Counted from the stretch's first letter, positions 28,658 to 39,557 are shown. The stretch is 60,220 nucleotides of DNA from Fibrobacteraceae bacterium (GCA_017631885.1 JAGBSH010000003.1:1-60220), one strand, 5' to 3'. Program-made: numbers and translations. The notes: generated from the sequence alone by a model not told the origin.

Positions 28658-29893
28658 TTATTGATAAAGAGGGTGTTCTTTACAAAGAGCGATAATTTCT
28701 TCGCGAATCTTTTTCAAAGCTTCTTCATCATCTCTTGCTTGAATAGTACGGTCAATAATATCAGCAACCTTCACGCTATCTTCTTCTGTAAAACCGCGAG
28801 TAGTAATAGCTGCTGTACCAATACGCAATCCAGATGGATCAAAAGGCTTACGAGTATCAAACGGAATGGTGCTACGGCTAGTAGAAATGCCAACCTTTTC
28901 CAAAGCTACTTCTGATTCTTTACCAGAAACACCTTTAGAAGTCATATCTACAACCATAAGGTGGTTATCTGTTCCATCAGAAATAATTTTGTAACCACGT
29001 TTCATCAATTCATTTGCCATTGCTTGTGCGTTCTTGATAACATTCTTTGCATATTCCTGAAATTCTGGTTGCAAAGCTTCGTAGAATGCAACAGCTTTAC
29101 CTGCATTGATGTGGTCATGTGGGCCACCCTGCATACCAGGGAAAAGGCCTTTATCAATAGCTTTGGCATATTGTTCTTTACACATAATAATTGCAGCACG
29201 TGGACCACGTAAAGTTTTATGTGTTGTTGTTGTCACAATATCAAAATAAGGAACCGGGCTTTCAAGAGCTTTACCCGCAATCAAACCAGCAATATGAGAA
29301 ATATCTGCCATAGTGATGGCGCCAACTTCATCTGCAATTTCTTTAAAGCGTTTCCAATCTAGGTTTCTGCTATAGGCAGAGAAACCAGCAAGAATCATTT
29401 TTGGCTTTTCACGAAGAGCAATTTCACGAACTTTATCCATATCGATGCGGCCAGTTTCTTTTTCTACTTCGTACTGGACAAAGTTGTAAAGCATACCAGA
29501 GAAATTTACCGGATGACCATGTGACAAGTGTCCACCGTGATCTAACTTAAGACCAAGCACTTTATCACCTGGTTTTAAAACAGCTAAATAAACCGCAGCA
29601 TTAGCTGGTGAACCAGAAAGCGGTTGAACGTTCACGTGTTCGCAACCAAAAAGTTCTTTACAACGATCAATTGCCAACTGTTCCATTTCATCAATGACTT
29701 CGTTACCACCATAGTAACGCTTACCTACATAACCTTCACTATACTTGTTAGTCAATACAGAGCCCATGGCTTCCATAACGGCTTTTGAAGTGTAGTTTTC
29801 TGACGCAATCAATTCAATGCCATATTCCTGACGTTCAGTTTCTTTCTGAATAATGTCATAAATAGCTGAATCTGTTTGTTGCAAATTTTTCAT
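28658..29893 (-). CDS. glyA: Serine hydroxymethyltransferase
   Basis: A 411-residue PLP enzyme interconverting serine and glycine while loading one-carbon units on tetrahydrofolate. Seen: ELIASENYTSKAVMEA, KYSEGYVGKRYYGG, the PLP-lysine motif TTTHKTLRGPRAAII near residue 228, and FPGMQGGPHDH. Length matches the family. AAGGAG lies just before the ATG. Terminators isolate it from valS. Upstream genes on the same strand may be transcribed separately. Confidence 0.97.
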   Translation of the reverse strand: MKNLQQTDSAIYDIIQKETERQEYGIELIASENYTSKAVMEAMGSVLTNKYSEGYVGKRYYGGNEVIDEMEQLAIDRCKELFGCEHVNVQPLSGSPANAAVYLAVLKPGDKVLGLKLDHGGHLSHGHPVNFSGMLYNFVQYEVEKETGRIDMDKVREIALREKPKMILAGFSAYSRNLDWKRFKEIADEVGAITMADISHIAGLIAGKALESPVPYFDIVTTTTHKTLRGPRAAIIMCKEQYAKAIDKGLFPGMQGGPHDHINAGKAVAFYEALQPEFQEYAKNVIKNAQAMANELMKRGYKIISDGTDNHLMVVDMTSKGVSGKESEVALEKVGISTSRSTIPFDTRKPFDPSGLRIGTAAITTRGFTEEDSVKVADIIDRTIQARDDEEALKKIREEIIALCKEHPLYQ

Positions 29894-29929
29894 ATGAACT
29901 CCTTGATTTGACTTAAAAATAGAAATTAT

Positions 29930-30148
29930 TCATTTTTCAACAGAAGAATTTTCTTTATTTTCTTTAAGATTTTTCACTTCTTTTTTCGCAGAAAAAAGAG
30001 AAATCAAAACACCTGCAAGCATATAAAGTAAAACTGCCGATAAAAGACCTAAAATTTCAGACTGAGTTGCCGATGAAACAAAAAGAAAAAGAGCTATGGA
30101 TAGCGGAATACAAAGAAGAAATAAAATCCCAGAAAGTTTACTATTCAT
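29930..30148 (-). CDS. Small two-helix membrane protein
   Basis: A 72-residue protein with two hydrophobic segments (GILFLLCIPLSIALFLFV and EILGLLSAVLLYMLAGVLIS) and a charged Lys/Glu tail. It starts 7 bp after the 271-residue membrane gene, which itself follows the acyltransferase/ligase gene, so the three probably form one transcript. Family not recognised. Confidence 0.6.
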   Translation of the reverse strand: MNSKLSGILFLLCIPLSIALFLFVSSATQSEILGLLSAVLLYMLAGVLISLFSAKKEVKNLKENKENSSVEK

Positions 30149-30155
30149 AAAAATT

Positions 30156-30971
30156 TCATTTTCCTATTGATTTAAAATCTGGTAAAATTTGTTGGCAAGC
30201 ACTATCTTGAGGTGGTTTGCGATAAATGGACAATGTCTTTTTAAAAAGGCCTTTCACAGAGGGAGAAATACTCCAGATATTACCTTTATTACATTTATCC
30301 ACATCTTCTTTTAGCTTTGCTACAAAACGTCCTTTCTGAATACTGTAATCAAAAACTTCTGATTCAGGCAAAGAATCTGGCGACACTATTTTTTGCGTTT
30401 TTCCAAAATTTGCTTTAATCGTTTGGACGTAATAAAGAGATGTTTCTTTCAATTCTTGAGAAACTTTTTGACTAGAAATTCCAACACAAGAACGAATCGC
30501 CACAATTAAAATAACAATCAAAACTACCACCAAAGCCACTGGCAGAATTCTTTTCCAAGGCAAGTGAATCGCTTTAACTCCAAAAGAATCCAGATTTTCA
30601 GATTCTGAAAATTTCCAAAGTTTTATTCGCACTAAAAAAGAAGCACAATGCTTAGGAAACAAGAAACAAACTAAAGCAATAACAGAAAAAAGTACCCCAA
30701 AAACAATCAGTGCCGGAGACAAAATTTCTAAAAACGGCAAAACCGCTTCTTGTAAATTCTGAACTTGATTGTAGAGAACTTTATCTTCTGGGAAATTCTG
30801 TAATGCTAGTTTCCCTGTGAAATTATTATAACGCAACAAAGCTTTTTGAACAAGTTCTGTTGCAACTTCTGTCAAAGAACTCACCACAAAAAATGCGGCC
30901 CAGAGTAAAGCGGCTAACACTATAAATAAGCCACCAAAAGTCCAGACAACACGTTTTGCAGATAAGTACAT
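30156..30971 (-). CDS. Membrane protein of unknown function
   Basis: A 271-residue protein with about three membrane helices: residues about 8-30 (FGGLFIVLAALLWAAFFVV), 85-110 (LPFLEILSPALIVFGVLFSV) and 143-165 (ILPVALVVVLIVILIVAI). A mostly soluble C-terminal domain of about 100 residues follows with two Cys. Only 6 bp separate it from the end of the large acyltransferase gene, which suggests a lipid- or envelope-related role (inference). No family recognised. Confidence 0.6.
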   Translation of the reverse strand: MYLSAKRVVWTFGGLFIVLAALLWAAFFVVSSLTEVATELVQKALLRYNNFTGKLALQNFPEDKVLYNQVQNLQEAVLPFLEILSPALIVFGVLFSVIALVCFLFPKHCASFLVRIKLWKFSESENLDSFGVKAIHLPWKRILPVALVVVLIVILIVAIRSCVGISSQKVSQELKETSLYYVQTIKANFGKTQKIVSPDSLPESEVFDYSIQKGRFVAKLKEDVDKCNKGNIWSISPSVKGLFKKTLSIYRKPPQDSACQQILPDFKSIGK

Positions 30972-30977
30972 AATAAC

Positions 30978-33900
30978 CTAACGGGCAGCAACTAACTCAG
31001 CAGCCATTTTCTTTGCTGCCATATAGTCTGTTTTTCCGGTACCAAGTTTTGGCATATTTTCTACTTGGAACGCAAAAGATGGAATCATAAGCGGAGGCAT
31101 GCCTGAAGCACGTAATTCAGAAAGAAGATCCGCCGGCATTTTATCCATATTCTGGTAAAGAAGAACAATACGTTCACCTTTAGCTTCATCGGCCACTGTT
31201 GTAACAGAATAATCGAAGCCATCCAAAATTTCTAAATCTTGAATAAACTTTTCTACAGCGCCAAGTGAAACCATTTCACCACCAAGTTTTGCAAAACGGC
31301 TATAGCGGTCAACAATGGTCAAGAATCCATCAGAATCGATATAACCTTTATCGCCTGTTCTATAGAATTTATTCCCATCAACCATAACAAAGGAATTCTT
31401 TGTTCTTTCTGGGTCTTTGAGATAACCTTCCATAACCTGGCACCCACCAATCAAAATCATTCCAGATTCACCGACTGGTAATTCTTCGTTGGTTTCTGGA
31501 TCAACAATCAAGAACTGAGTACCTGGCAAAGCCATACCGACAGTACCACTCTTTGTGTTTACCTGCATTGTCAAAAAGTCACTTAACAAAACATTTTCCG
31601 TATTCACAGATGCAACAGGAGCTGTTTCTGTACAACCATAACCTTCAAAAATTTCTTTACCAAACTTTACGCGGAATGCTTGCTGTAATTCCGGACGCAA
31701 GCGTTCAGCACCGGCAATAATTAAACGCAGATACTTGAACACCATTGGGTGAACCCAACGGTTGACAGCAAATGCGCGTAAGAATGTCGGCGTTCCCACA
31801 AAGAGCGTTACTTTAAATTCAGCACAGGCACGAGCCATTGTTTTAATATCTGTTGGGTCAGCAATCGTTACAACAGGGCAACCTTCAACAAGAGGTAACG
31901 CCGTTGTCACTGTCAAACCAAATGAATGGAAAAGCGGGAGCTCGCAAAGCATAACATCATCTGTACAAACATTCATAATGCAAGCTAGCTGCTGAATATT
32001 TCCAATCATATTACGGTGCGACAAAACAACACCTTTAGGTCTGCCTTCAGAACCAGAGCTAAATAAAATAGTTGCTGTATCAGAAAGTTTAACACGCTTA
32101 AAATACAAGAATTGTAAAATTCTGGCCGGGATTAAAACGGCTTGCAATAAACAGAAAAGCATCTTGATTTTTGGAATACTTTTCATTACATCTTCAGCCA
32201 AAATAAGTTTGCATTTTCCATCACCAATTTTTGAATAATCATTACCACGATTTTTCAATTTTTCAAGGAACATGCGACTTGTAATAACCGTTTTGACATC
32301 GGCTTGTTCAATACAGAAAGAAACGTTTGACGGAGAAGATGTGTAATTCAAATTGACCGTTGTTTTGCCAAGCATCCACAAGCCTAAATTCACTATAATT
32401 CCGGCTGGTGTTGGCGGAAGCATAATCCCTACATTTTTTTCATTTTGAGTTATTGCTTTTAATTTTCCACCAAAGGCTAGAACGGCACAAAGCAATTTAT
32501 AACCTGAAAAGTGGCTACCATCTGGATTATATATAACAGGCCCAGAACGAACAATTTTTTTACAAGTTCTAAGCCAAGAAATAGCAAGAGAATTACACTT
32601 AGAAACGGTATGATTCCAAGCATCTAAAGATATGTGACGGATAATTGTTCTAATTTCAGATTCAGGAGTATCATTTGCAACCGGTTCACCAAAAGCCACA
32701 GTAACAGAACGAGAAGCAGATGCTCCATACATATCAGAATTACTATAACTATAACGACTACCCCACAAGCCCTGAATGTAGAATGGCACAACCGGAGCAC
32801 CTGTATCTTTAACCGCTTCAGAATAATCCATCAAGAAAGGAACAATATGTGGGACTTTTGAAACTTCTCCTGTTGGGAAAAGTACAACTGCTTTACCATT
32901 CAGCAATTCTTCACGAACGCGTTTTAATGCTTTAGAAGGGTCACGTCTATCAATACGAATCATACCAAGACGTTTTAAAACTGCACGTAAATACCAGCGG
33001 TCAAAATGGTCTTTATTTGAAGCTATACACAACGGACGAGGGCTAGCCATTTGAAGAACAGCCCAGTCAATAAAACTATGGTGAGAACCTATAAGTAATA
33101 CAGGTCCGTTATCTGGAATATTCTGCACCCCAAGAACACGCAGCTTGTAACGGCCAAAAACCACCTTTAACAACGAACGAAGCATTGCTTGAGGCATATT
33201 GAAAATTGACCAGGTAAAGCAAACTGCAGCAACAAGTCCAAGTCCAATTAAAAAATATTGAGGTTCGATTTTGAAGTAGTAAAGTAAAAGTGTATAAATT
33301 CCCAAAAATCCAGCCAAAATCAAAGCTTGGACTAAATTTCCTATGGCTAAAATTCGACCAGCTCTTCTAGGCCTTGTGTGATATAACAAAAGTGAATTTA
33401 GAGGAACTAAGAACATTCCTCCACCTAAACCAGCCAAGGAAAAGAGAATTGCCAATAAAACCAAATTAGAACTTGGCATAAAAGGAATCAAGAATGTGGA
33501 TATCAAGACAAGCAACATACCAAGTGGGATATGACCTGTTTCAATAAAATTCTTTGATGATTTTGCTGCCCAAATAGAACCAATAGCAAGACCAAGGAAT
33601 GCAAATAAAATACTGTACTTCAAAAAAGAAATTCCCTGACCATTGGTATCTTGGAAAATCAACACAAAAATCTGCGCCATTCCCCAGAACATGGAAATAC
33701 CAAGAATAGTCGCACGAATCACAGGGTTAGATAAAGTAGATTGAAATTCTCTTTTTACAGAGCGAATTTTCGTAAATTGAGATTCTGTGCCCACTTTAGG
33801 AATAAAGAAAGAAAGAATGGTTCCAAAAACACTAAAACCGGTTAAAATCCAAGGTAAAGCAATTGAACTAGAAAGGAATTCGTTAACATTAGGAACATTT

Positions 33901-34406
33901 TCAAAACCGGAACGAATTAGTTCTACACCACCTAAACAAAGCCCAGAAGCGGCCACCAAAGCAATTAAAAAAACTATCTGCAAGAACGCATTTGCATAAC
34001 CTAAATAGCGATTAGTGCACATTTCTTTCAAAATACCGTATTTGGCAGGACTATGTAAAGCAAACCCAGTCGCAAGACCTAAAAACAACCAATAAGCTAC
34101 CCGTTCTACACCAACTGTTGCACAAACAGCCATAGCAATCAAGAAAGCCGTCATAATAACCGAAGTCCAAGCAAGAACTTTTTGCTTTGGAAAACGATTC
34201 GACAAGAAACTAGCGAGTGGAGCAAAGACCACGTACGGAGTCAATACAAATACTTGCAATAAAAGACTTTCCCAACGGAAATCTTGAATTTCTCCCCGGT
34301 TTGAACCAGCAATCATTTGTTGGATGTAAATAAAAACGCCCATCTGGACAAATGTTACCATCCACATGGCAAAGAAATAACGAATAGTTCCTTTAATTTT
34401 CCACAT
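30978..34406 (-). CDS. Trifunctional MFS (LplT-like) / PlsC acyltransferase / acyl-ACP ligase (Aas-like)
   Basis: A 1,142-residue fusion. The ATG at 34406 is preferred over the upstream TTG because TTGGAGA precedes it. Residues 1 to about 415 form a 12-helix MFS domain like the lysophospholipid flippase LplT. About 425-615 is a PlsC-type acyltransferase (HHSFID near 440 fits HX4D; FPTGEVSK is the second motif). From about 640 to the end is an AMP-forming acyl ligase (TILFSSGSEGRPKGVVLSH near 782; YGCTETAP; YRTGDKGYID). Enterobacteria have LplT and the two-domain Aas as separate proteins. The triple fusion would import lysophospholipid and re-acylate it, repairing membranes. Confidence 0.9.
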   Translation of the reverse strand: MWKIKGTIRYFFAMWMVTFVQMGVFIYIQQMIAGSNRGEIQDFRWESLLLQVFVLTPYVVFAPLASFLSNRFPKQKVLAWTSVIMTAFLIAMAVCATVGVERVAYWLFLGLATGFALHSPAKYGILKEMCTNRYLGYANAFLQIVFLIALVAASGLCLGGVELIRSGFENVPNVNEFLSSSIALPWILTGFSVFGTILSFFIPKVGTESQFTKIRSVKREFQSTLSNPVIRATILGISMFWGMAQIFVLIFQDTNGQGISFLKYSILFAFLGLAIGSIWAAKSSKNFIETGHIPLGMLLVLISTFLIPFMPSSNLVLLAILFSLAGLGGGMFLVPLNSLLLYHTRPRRAGRILAIGNLVQALILAGFLGIYTLLLYYFKIEPQYFLIGLGLVAAVCFTWSIFNMPQAMLRSLLKVVFGRYKLRVLGVQNIPDNGPVLLIGSHHSFIDWAVLQMASPRPLCIASNKDHFDRWYLRAVLKRLGMIRIDRRDPSKALKRVREELLNGKAVVLFPTGEVSKVPHIVPFLMDYSEAVKDTGAPVVPFYIQGLWGSRYSYSNSDMYGASASRSVTVAFGEPVANDTPESEIRTIIRHISLDAWNHTVSKCNSLAISWLRTCKKIVRSGPVIYNPDGSHFSGYKLLCAVLAFGGKLKAITQNEKNVGIMLPPTPAGIIVNLGLWMLGKTTVNLNYTSSPSNVSFCIEQADVKTVITSRMFLEKLKNRGNDYSKIGDGKCKLILAEDVMKSIPKIKMLFCLLQAVLIPARILQFLYFKRVKLSDTATILFSSGSEGRPKGVVLSHRNMIGNIQQLACIMNVCTDDVMLCELPLFHSFGLTVTTALPLVEGCPVVTIADPTDIKTMARACAEFKVTLFVGTPTFLRAFAVNRWVHPMVFKYLRLIIAGAERLRPELQQAFRVKFGKEIFEGYGCTETAPVASVNTENVLLSDFLTMQVNTKSGTVGMALPGTQFLIVDPETNEELPVGESGMILIGGCQVMEGYLKDPERTKNSFVMVDGNKFYRTGDKGYIDSDGFLTIVDRYSRFAKLGGEMVSLGAVEKFIQDLEILDGFDYSVTTVADEAKGERIVLLYQNMDKMPADLLSELRASGMPPLMIPSFAFQVENMPKLGTGKTDYMAAKKMAAELVAAR

Positions 34407-34456
34407 AAAATCTCCAATTCGGAGCAAAAGATAGAATAAATTTATATCGGGGAAAA

Positions 34457-35839
34457 TTACGATTTTAATATGTATTCCAAATCTTCTATGTTTTTAGGTA
34501 TTTCCTTTGAAATATTCTCACAACCCGTTTCTGTTAAAAGCAAATCATCTTCTATGCGTATTCCTAGCGTTTCTGAATAAAAAACGCCATTTATCGTTGC
34601 CGAAAACTTACCATAAACCCCTGGTTCATTAGAAATAAGCATTCCCTTTTTAAGAGGTAAATTCATTAGCGACTTTCTATTCAAAATACCGCCTTCATGC
34701 ACTTCTTCGCCTATAAAATGACTAATTCCATGAGGGCGTTTTTCGTACAAAAGTTCCATAGAACCTTCGTATTTTTTGCAAAATTCCGCCAATTTTTCAT
34801 TTAAATAGTCCCAAGCTCTATCGTTTAATTCTTGAAGTGTTTTCCCCGGAGCCACTTGTGATTCATGAAATTTTTGAGTTTCTAAAACAATGTTATAGAG
34901 CAATTTTTGCAAAGGTGAATATTTTTTAGAAACAGGAACCGTTCTTGAAATATCGGCGCAAACAGAGCCTGAACGTGCTCCAAAATCAAGTAAAACCATA
35001 TTTCCTTCAACAAGTGGCTCGTCATTTTTCACATAATGTAAGCAACAAGCATTTTCACCACTGGCAGCTATTGTTGGAAAAGCTAAATCAGAATAATTAC
35101 GCTTTAACATTTCATAATCTAAATGCAAAGCCAAATCTCTTTCTGTTTTAAACGTTTCCCATTTTTTTAATGACGCTTTAAAAGCATCTCCTGTGTAACC
35201 AACAGCCTTTTTCAATTCAGCAATCTGAAAGTCCGAAAGGACAAGTCGTTCTGAAATGTGTATTTCTGCCACATTTTCCACATTTTTCTGATAAGATTTA
35301 GCCCATTTAGAAAGTTTTTTAAAGAATTTTCTGTAATGATTTTCTTTATTTTCTGGCGAAAAAATTGTGTTTAAAGATTGAACTTCCTTACTTTGTAACA
35401 ATTCTTTTACATAGTTTTCCAAGTCACATGAAACTTTTATGGAATCAAAACCTGTAAGAACAGATGCTTCTTCAGCATTTCCATTTGCCTCAACTCCTAA
35501 TTTAAGGCCTGTCCAAAATTCTTTAAATGTGTCTTTTTTGGGTAAAAACAAAGTTTCTTGTTTTGATTCTTCTTTTGTCGGGTCCAAAATAAGAAAACAC
35601 CCCGCCTGGTTTATGCCTGTTAAATAAAGAAACTCTGGTGTTTGGACTAAACGGTTCCAAGTTGAAGTGTATTCTTCTTCAGAGCCAGGCTCTCTTGGTA
35701 TTCCGGCTAAAACAAGCGGACTTTTTAACTGTGAAAGCAATTTTTTCCGCCTACGGGCATATTCTGCCTTATTTTCAAGTCCATTTGAGCTGATAAAGAC
35801 AGCTGAGTATTTTTTCTGTTGCAATTTTTCTTTTTCCAT
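34457..35839 (-). CDS. pepP: Xaa-Pro aminopeptidase (aminopeptidase P)
   Basis: A 460-residue M24B-family peptidase removing N-terminal residues before proline. The start at 35839 (MEKEKLQQ) is chosen. Earlier in-frame starts add a non-conserved, Lys/Ile-rich leader lying in the promoter of the divergent lipoprotein gene. An N-terminal creatinase-like domain is followed by the pita-bread domain with metal ligands in LLDFGARSGSVCADISRTV, HGISHFIGEEVHEGG, NEPGVYG and GIRIEDDLL. The Asp, His and Glu ligands all look intact. Confidence 0.9.
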   Translation of the reverse strand: MEKEKLQQKKYSAVFISSNGLENKAEYARRRKKLLSQLKSPLVLAGIPREPGSEEEYTSTWNRLVQTPEFLYLTGINQAGCFLILDPTKEESKQETLFLPKKDTFKEFWTGLKLGVEANGNAEEASVLTGFDSIKVSCDLENYVKELLQSKEVQSLNTIFSPENKENHYRKFFKKLSKWAKSYQKNVENVAEIHISERLVLSDFQIAELKKAVGYTGDAFKASLKKWETFKTERDLALHLDYEMLKRNYSDLAFPTIAASGENACCLHYVKNDEPLVEGNMVLLDFGARSGSVCADISRTVPVSKKYSPLQKLLYNIVLETQKFHESQVAPGKTLQELNDRAWDYLNEKLAEFCKKYEGSMELLYEKRPHGISHFIGEEVHEGGILNRKSLMNLPLKKGMLISNEPGVYGKFSATINGVFYSETLGIRIEDDLLLTETGCENISKEIPKNIEDLEYILKS

Positions 35840-35919
35840 CAAAGTAAAAATAATTTTTTTTACTTTTTTGATGTTTACAATGTATATTTGGAACATCACT
35901 GAATAAATGGAGCTTAAAA

Positions 35920-36234
35920 ATGTCTCTTTTGAAGAATTGGAAACTTTGGCTTGCCGCTTTTGGCATTGTTATGTTAACTGCTTGTGCTGGTTCCTCTGGT
36001 GGAAGTGCTTCCGAAGGCGGTGCTTCTGATGGTGCTGTTCAAGAAGCCCCAAAAGAAGTTATTGACGAAAATAAGCTAAAAAAAGCTGAAGAAGAAGCTA
36101 TGAAGCTTACAGAAGAAAATCACAAAATGCGTCGTGAAATCTTCGAATCCAAGAACAAACTTGGAATGCCTACTTCTCCTGTAGCTGAAGAAGCTCCGGC
36201 AGAAGATGCACCTGCTGAAGAAGCAGCGAAATAA
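35920..36234 (+). CDS. Small acidic lipoprotein
   Basis: A 104-residue lipoprotein. The signal peptide ends in LTAC with the lipidated Cys at 22, then a Gly/Ser-rich linker, a charged helix (about 50-82, probably coiled coil: KKAEEEAMKLTEENHKMRRE) and an Ala/Glu/Pro-rich tail. GGAGC lies 8 bases before the ATG. The design recalls Lpp-type envelope spacers, but no family is recognised. phoH begins 4 bp after its stop. Confidence 0.75.
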   Translation: MSLLKNWKLWLAAFGIVMLTACAGSSGGSASEGGASDGAVQEAPKEVIDENKLKKAEEEAMKLTEENHKMRREIFESKNKLGMPTSPVAEEAPAEDAPAEEAAK

Positions 36235-36238
36235 ATTT

Positions 36239-37198
36239 ATGAGCGCTCCTATCCGATATTCAGCTTCTGATGAGCTGAAACGGTTAATTTCGGGCGAAAA
36301 CGAAACGGTTTTCCAGCTATTGGAGAGCCGTTTTTGTGTTCATATACAAAGCAGAGAGCCGGATTTACTTTTTATTTTACCAGAAAAAAATGCCGATCTA
36401 GATGGTGTGGTCGCTATTTTAGACCAACTAAAAATTGCAGCTAAACACAAAACGCCTATAACCGCAGAATGGCTTTCTAAAATGCTAGAATTTCCAAATG
36501 ACAAGCATTCTGAGCCTACTAAATTCAGCGGAGAAATCATTTTAAGAAATCGCTTTGGTATTCCAGTTCTCCCAAGAACACAAGCCCAAGCCAAACTCGT
36601 TTCTGAATCTACTAAAAACGATATTTTATTTGCTAATGGCCCTGCTGGGACCGGAAAAACATTCTTAGCTGTCGCTTTAGCTGTTAGTGCTCTTGAACGT
36701 AAAGAAGCTGAACGAATTTGTCTTGTTCGTCCGGCTGTAGAAGCCGGAGAATCTTTAGGTTTTTTACCTGGCGATTTAAAAGAAAAAATTGCACCTTACT
36801 TGCGCCCCATTCACGATAGCCTTGCTGAACTTTTGCCACCAAACAAATTAAGTCATTACCAAGAATGCGGAGCTATTGAAGTTGCCCCTTTAGCTTATAT
36901 GCGCGGTAGAACTCTTAAACGAGCTTTTATTATTTTAGATGAGGCGCAAAACACTACTATAGCTCAAATGAAAATGTTTTTAACTCGTCTTGGGCCTGCA
37001 AGTAAAGCTATTATTACAGGTGATGCTACTCAAATTGATTTAGCCAAAAAAGAACCGTCTGGATTTTTACACGCTATGCAACTTTTAAAAGGTATTAAAG
37101 GCATTTCCCAAATTGATTTTCAAGCAGAAGATGTTTTAAGACATCGTTTAGTTAAAGAGATTATTGCCGCTTATTCCGATAAGGGAGAACGAATATGA
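36239..37198 (+). CDS. phoH: PhoH-family ATPase
   Basis: A 319-residue cytoplasmic PhoH/YbeZ-type P-loop ATPase. The ATG at 36239 (MSAPIRYS) is chosen because the longer form starts inside the lipoprotein gene. An N-terminal KH-like region precedes Walker A GPAGTGKT (about residue 134), [19 protein letters not shown], and Walker [10 protein letters not shown] (about 231) with ITGD. YbeZ/PhoH works with YbeY in ribosomal RNA maturation. The next gene (ATGA overlap) is the 7TM-HD protein, a common neighbour, but ybeY is not here. Confidence 0.92.
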   Translation: MSAPIRYSASDELKRLISGENETVFQLLESRFCVHIQSREPDLLFILPEKNADLDGVVAILDQLKIAAKHKTPITAEWLSKMLEFPNDKHSEPTKFSGEIILRNRFGIPVLPRTQAQAKLVSESTKNDILFANGPAGTGKTFLAVALAVSALERKEAERICLVRPAVEAGESLGFLPGDLKEKIAPYLRPIHDSLAELLPPNKLSHYQECGAIEVAPLAYMRGRTLKRAFIILDEAQNTTIAQMKMFLTRLGPASKAIITGDATQIDLAKKEPSGFLHAMQLLKGIKGISQIDFQAEDVLRHRLVKEIIAAYSDKGERI

Positions 37199-39501
37199 AA
37201 AGCAAAAAGAAACTTATGCATATAATCATTGGCTGGATTTTAGTCACAGCCTTGGCTATTCTTTTATTTCCGTCACAAGAACTAGCGCAAAAAGCAGAAA
37301 TTCCTCATTTAGGGCAATTAAGTTCTAGAACTATTATTGCTCCTTTAACATTTGAAGTTCCAAAACCGCAACAAGAATTTGAACAAGAAAAAGAAAAAGC
37401 CGCAGAACGCGTTCAGGCTGTTTTTGAATACAATGCCGATGAAACAAAGCGTGCATTAGACGATTTAAAGCAAAGCCTTTTAAAATTAGCCACTTATGAT
37501 TCTCTCCAAAGAAACATAAATGCTTCTTCTACCGGAGATTCTTCTTTAGAAGCTAAAATCCAACAAGCTTCAAAAATTTATGAATCTTTAAAAATTCGTT
37601 TTTCACCGACAGCTATTAAAACTTTCCAGACAAACGCTAAAGCAAGAGATTCTTTATACCAGGCATTCCAGAGAATGTTACAACGTGGTATTTCTAATAC
37701 TTTAATTGTCAGCACCAAAAATGGTTTACAACTTTACCAAGATTCTTATAATGTCCGAGATATAAAGAGCTTAAGGTATTTCCAAAATTCTGCTTCTCTT
37801 GTTCGCGATGGACAAGAAATTTCTGTAGATGTTACAGAATTAGAACCTCGTGAACGTAGAATTGATGAAACATTTGCAGAACTCCAAAGAACATTCCCTA
37901 ATGCATCTGACAACCAAAGTATTTTAAGTGCATTTTATGAAGCACTTTATGTATTTACCGTTCCAAATATCTTTTATATGGAAAAAGAAACAGAACGCCG
38001 AAAAGAAGAGGCTAGACAAGCTATTTTACCAAACAAGGGAATCGTGGCTAAAGGTATGGAAGTGGTTTCACAAGGAAGCCCTATTACAAAAGACGTTCTT
38101 GAAAAATTAAATGCTTTACACAATGCTTTACAACAAGAAAATTCAAAACAACTTGTAACTGCAAAGTTTGGTCAAATCGCTATCCTTTGTCTCTTAGTAG
38201 CTCTTTTGTTCGTGTTTCTTTTCACGCCTCTTGCCAAAAATATTCTACAGAAAAAGCGTTACATTTGGTCTTTTACAACGCTTGCGGCATTACAAGTTAT
38301 TGTTTGTGCATTAGCTCACCAAATGATTGAATATGTGCAAAATGCAGCTATTGCAATCCCTGACAACATCAACCTTATTTGGGCTTACCCATTCTGCTTT
38401 TCACCAATTATTATCACGGTGCTTTACGACAGAAAATTAGGTTCTCTTTTTTCTGCATTTTCAGCTATTTTCTTAGGCATGCTTGCCGGTTATGATTTGG
38501 CTATAACCATTGCTGCTTTCTGCGTAGCTTATGCTTCAATCCATTTCCTTTCTATGATTCGTTACCGTATGAATTTTATTTGGGGAATTCTTTCTAGTAT
38601 CGCTATGTTTGCTTTAGTGCTTACATTCTTACTTTTACTTAGAAACCGCATGGAATGGCAAATATTCTACCAGACATTACTTGTGGGTTCCATTATGTTA
38701 GCTATTACTGCAGCACTAGCCTCTTCTCTTTTCATACACTTGATTGAAAAAATTTTTGGAATTACAACAGTTCTTACGCTTATGGAAATGAGTGACTTTA
38801 ACCGCCCAACCCTTAGACGTATTTCTGAACTTGCAGCAGGGACATTCCACCACAGTATTCAAGTAGCCAACCTAGCAGAAAAAGTGGCTAATGCTTTAGG
38901 TGCAAATGCTTTACTTGTTCGAGTAATGGCTCTTTATCATGATTTGGGAAAAACCATGCGCCCTGAATTTTTTACAGAAAACCAAAAGAAAGGTATTACA
39001 CCTCACAATAACCTTGATCCATACCAATCAGCAAAAATCATTCTTAACCATGTCACCCAAGGACAACTTTTAGCTAAAGAACATAAAATTCCTGATTTAG
39101 TAGCGTCTGCGATTTCAGAACACCATGGAACAACACTTGTAGAATACTTCTATAGAGAAGCAAAAAGGCTCTACCCTGACAAAGAAATTAACCCAGATGA
39201 TTTCCGTTATAAAGGGCCAAAACCTCAAAGCAAAGAAACGGTCATTCTTATGCTAGCCGATGCTATTGAAGCAGCCACTCGTTCTATGCACGATTCTGGA
39301 AACGCTACTCCAGAAAAAATTAAAGCTATGATTCACCATATTATAAGCACTCGCTTGACAGAAGGCGAATTTTCTGAAAGTAATTTATCGGTAAGAGAAG
39401 TATTCCTTTTAGAAGATATATTCCTAGATAGTTTAGAAGGTGCTTACCATACAAGAATTAAATACCCTGGTCAAGAAGAAAAATTGGCAAAAGCAAAATA
39501 G
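37195..39501 (+). CDS. 7TM-HD (PgpH/YqfF-type) phosphohydrolase
   Basis: A 768-residue membrane protein. One N-terminal membrane helix, an extracytoplasmic domain (about 35-320), seven membrane helices (about 325-510) and a cytoplasmic HD domain. The metal-site residues are in [14 protein letters not shown] (about 553) and LYHDLGK (about 581), with further His in AISEHHGT. PgpH relatives in Firmicutes hydrolyse cyclic di-AMP; that substrate is an inference here. It overlaps phoH by 4 bp. No terminator hairpin follows, only a T/A-rich stretch. Confidence 0.9.
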   Translation: MKSKKKLMHIIIGWILVTALAILLFPSQELAQKAEIPHLGQLSSRTIIAPLTFEVPKPQQEFEQEKEKAAERVQAVFEYNADETKRALDDLKQSLLKLATYDSLQRNINASSTGDSSLEAKIQQASKIYESLKIRFSPTAIKTFQTNAKARDSLYQAFQRMLQRGISNTLIVSTKNGLQLYQDSYNVRDIKSLRYFQNSASLVRDGQEISVDVTELEPRERRIDETFAELQRTFPNASDNQSILSAFYEALYVFTVPNIFYMEKETERRKEEARQAILPNKGIVAKGMEVVSQGSPITKDVLEKLNALHNALQQENSKQLVTAKFGQIAILCLLVALLFVFLFTPLAKNILQKKRYIWSFTTLAALQVIVCALAHQMIEYVQNAAIAIPDNINLIWAYPFCFSPIIITVLYDRKLGSLFSAFSAIFLGMLAGYDLAITIAAFCVAYASIHFLSMIRYRMNFIWGILSSIAMFALVLTFLLLLRNRMEWQIFYQTLLVGSIMLAITAALASSLFIHLIEKIFGITTVLTLMEMSDFNRPTLRRISELAAGTFHHSIQVANLAEKVANALGANALLVRVMALYHDLGKTMRPEFFTENQKKGITPHNNLDPYQSAKIILNHVTQGQLLAKEHKIPDLVASAISEHHGTTLVEYFYREAKRLYPDKEINPDDFRYKGPKPQSKETVILMLADAIEAATRSMHDSGNATPEKIKAMIHHIISTRLTEGEFSESNLSVREVFLLEDIFLDSLEGAYHTRIKYPGQEEKLAKAK

Positions 39502-39528
39502 TTTTTTTAATTTTTTTAAGGAAATCCC

Positions 39529-39557
39529 TTGACAAGGTGCAATAGAGTTCGTATATT
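39529..39557 (+). promoter_or_regulatory. Sigma-70-type promoter for the DUF3098-like gene and two tRNAs
   Basis: TTGACA (39529-39534), a 17-bp spacer, and TATATT (39552-39557). It lies 42 bp before the ATG and is the best consensus promoter seen in the window. It is expected to drive the small gene and the downstream tRNA pair to the terminator at 39947. Confidence 0.75.
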
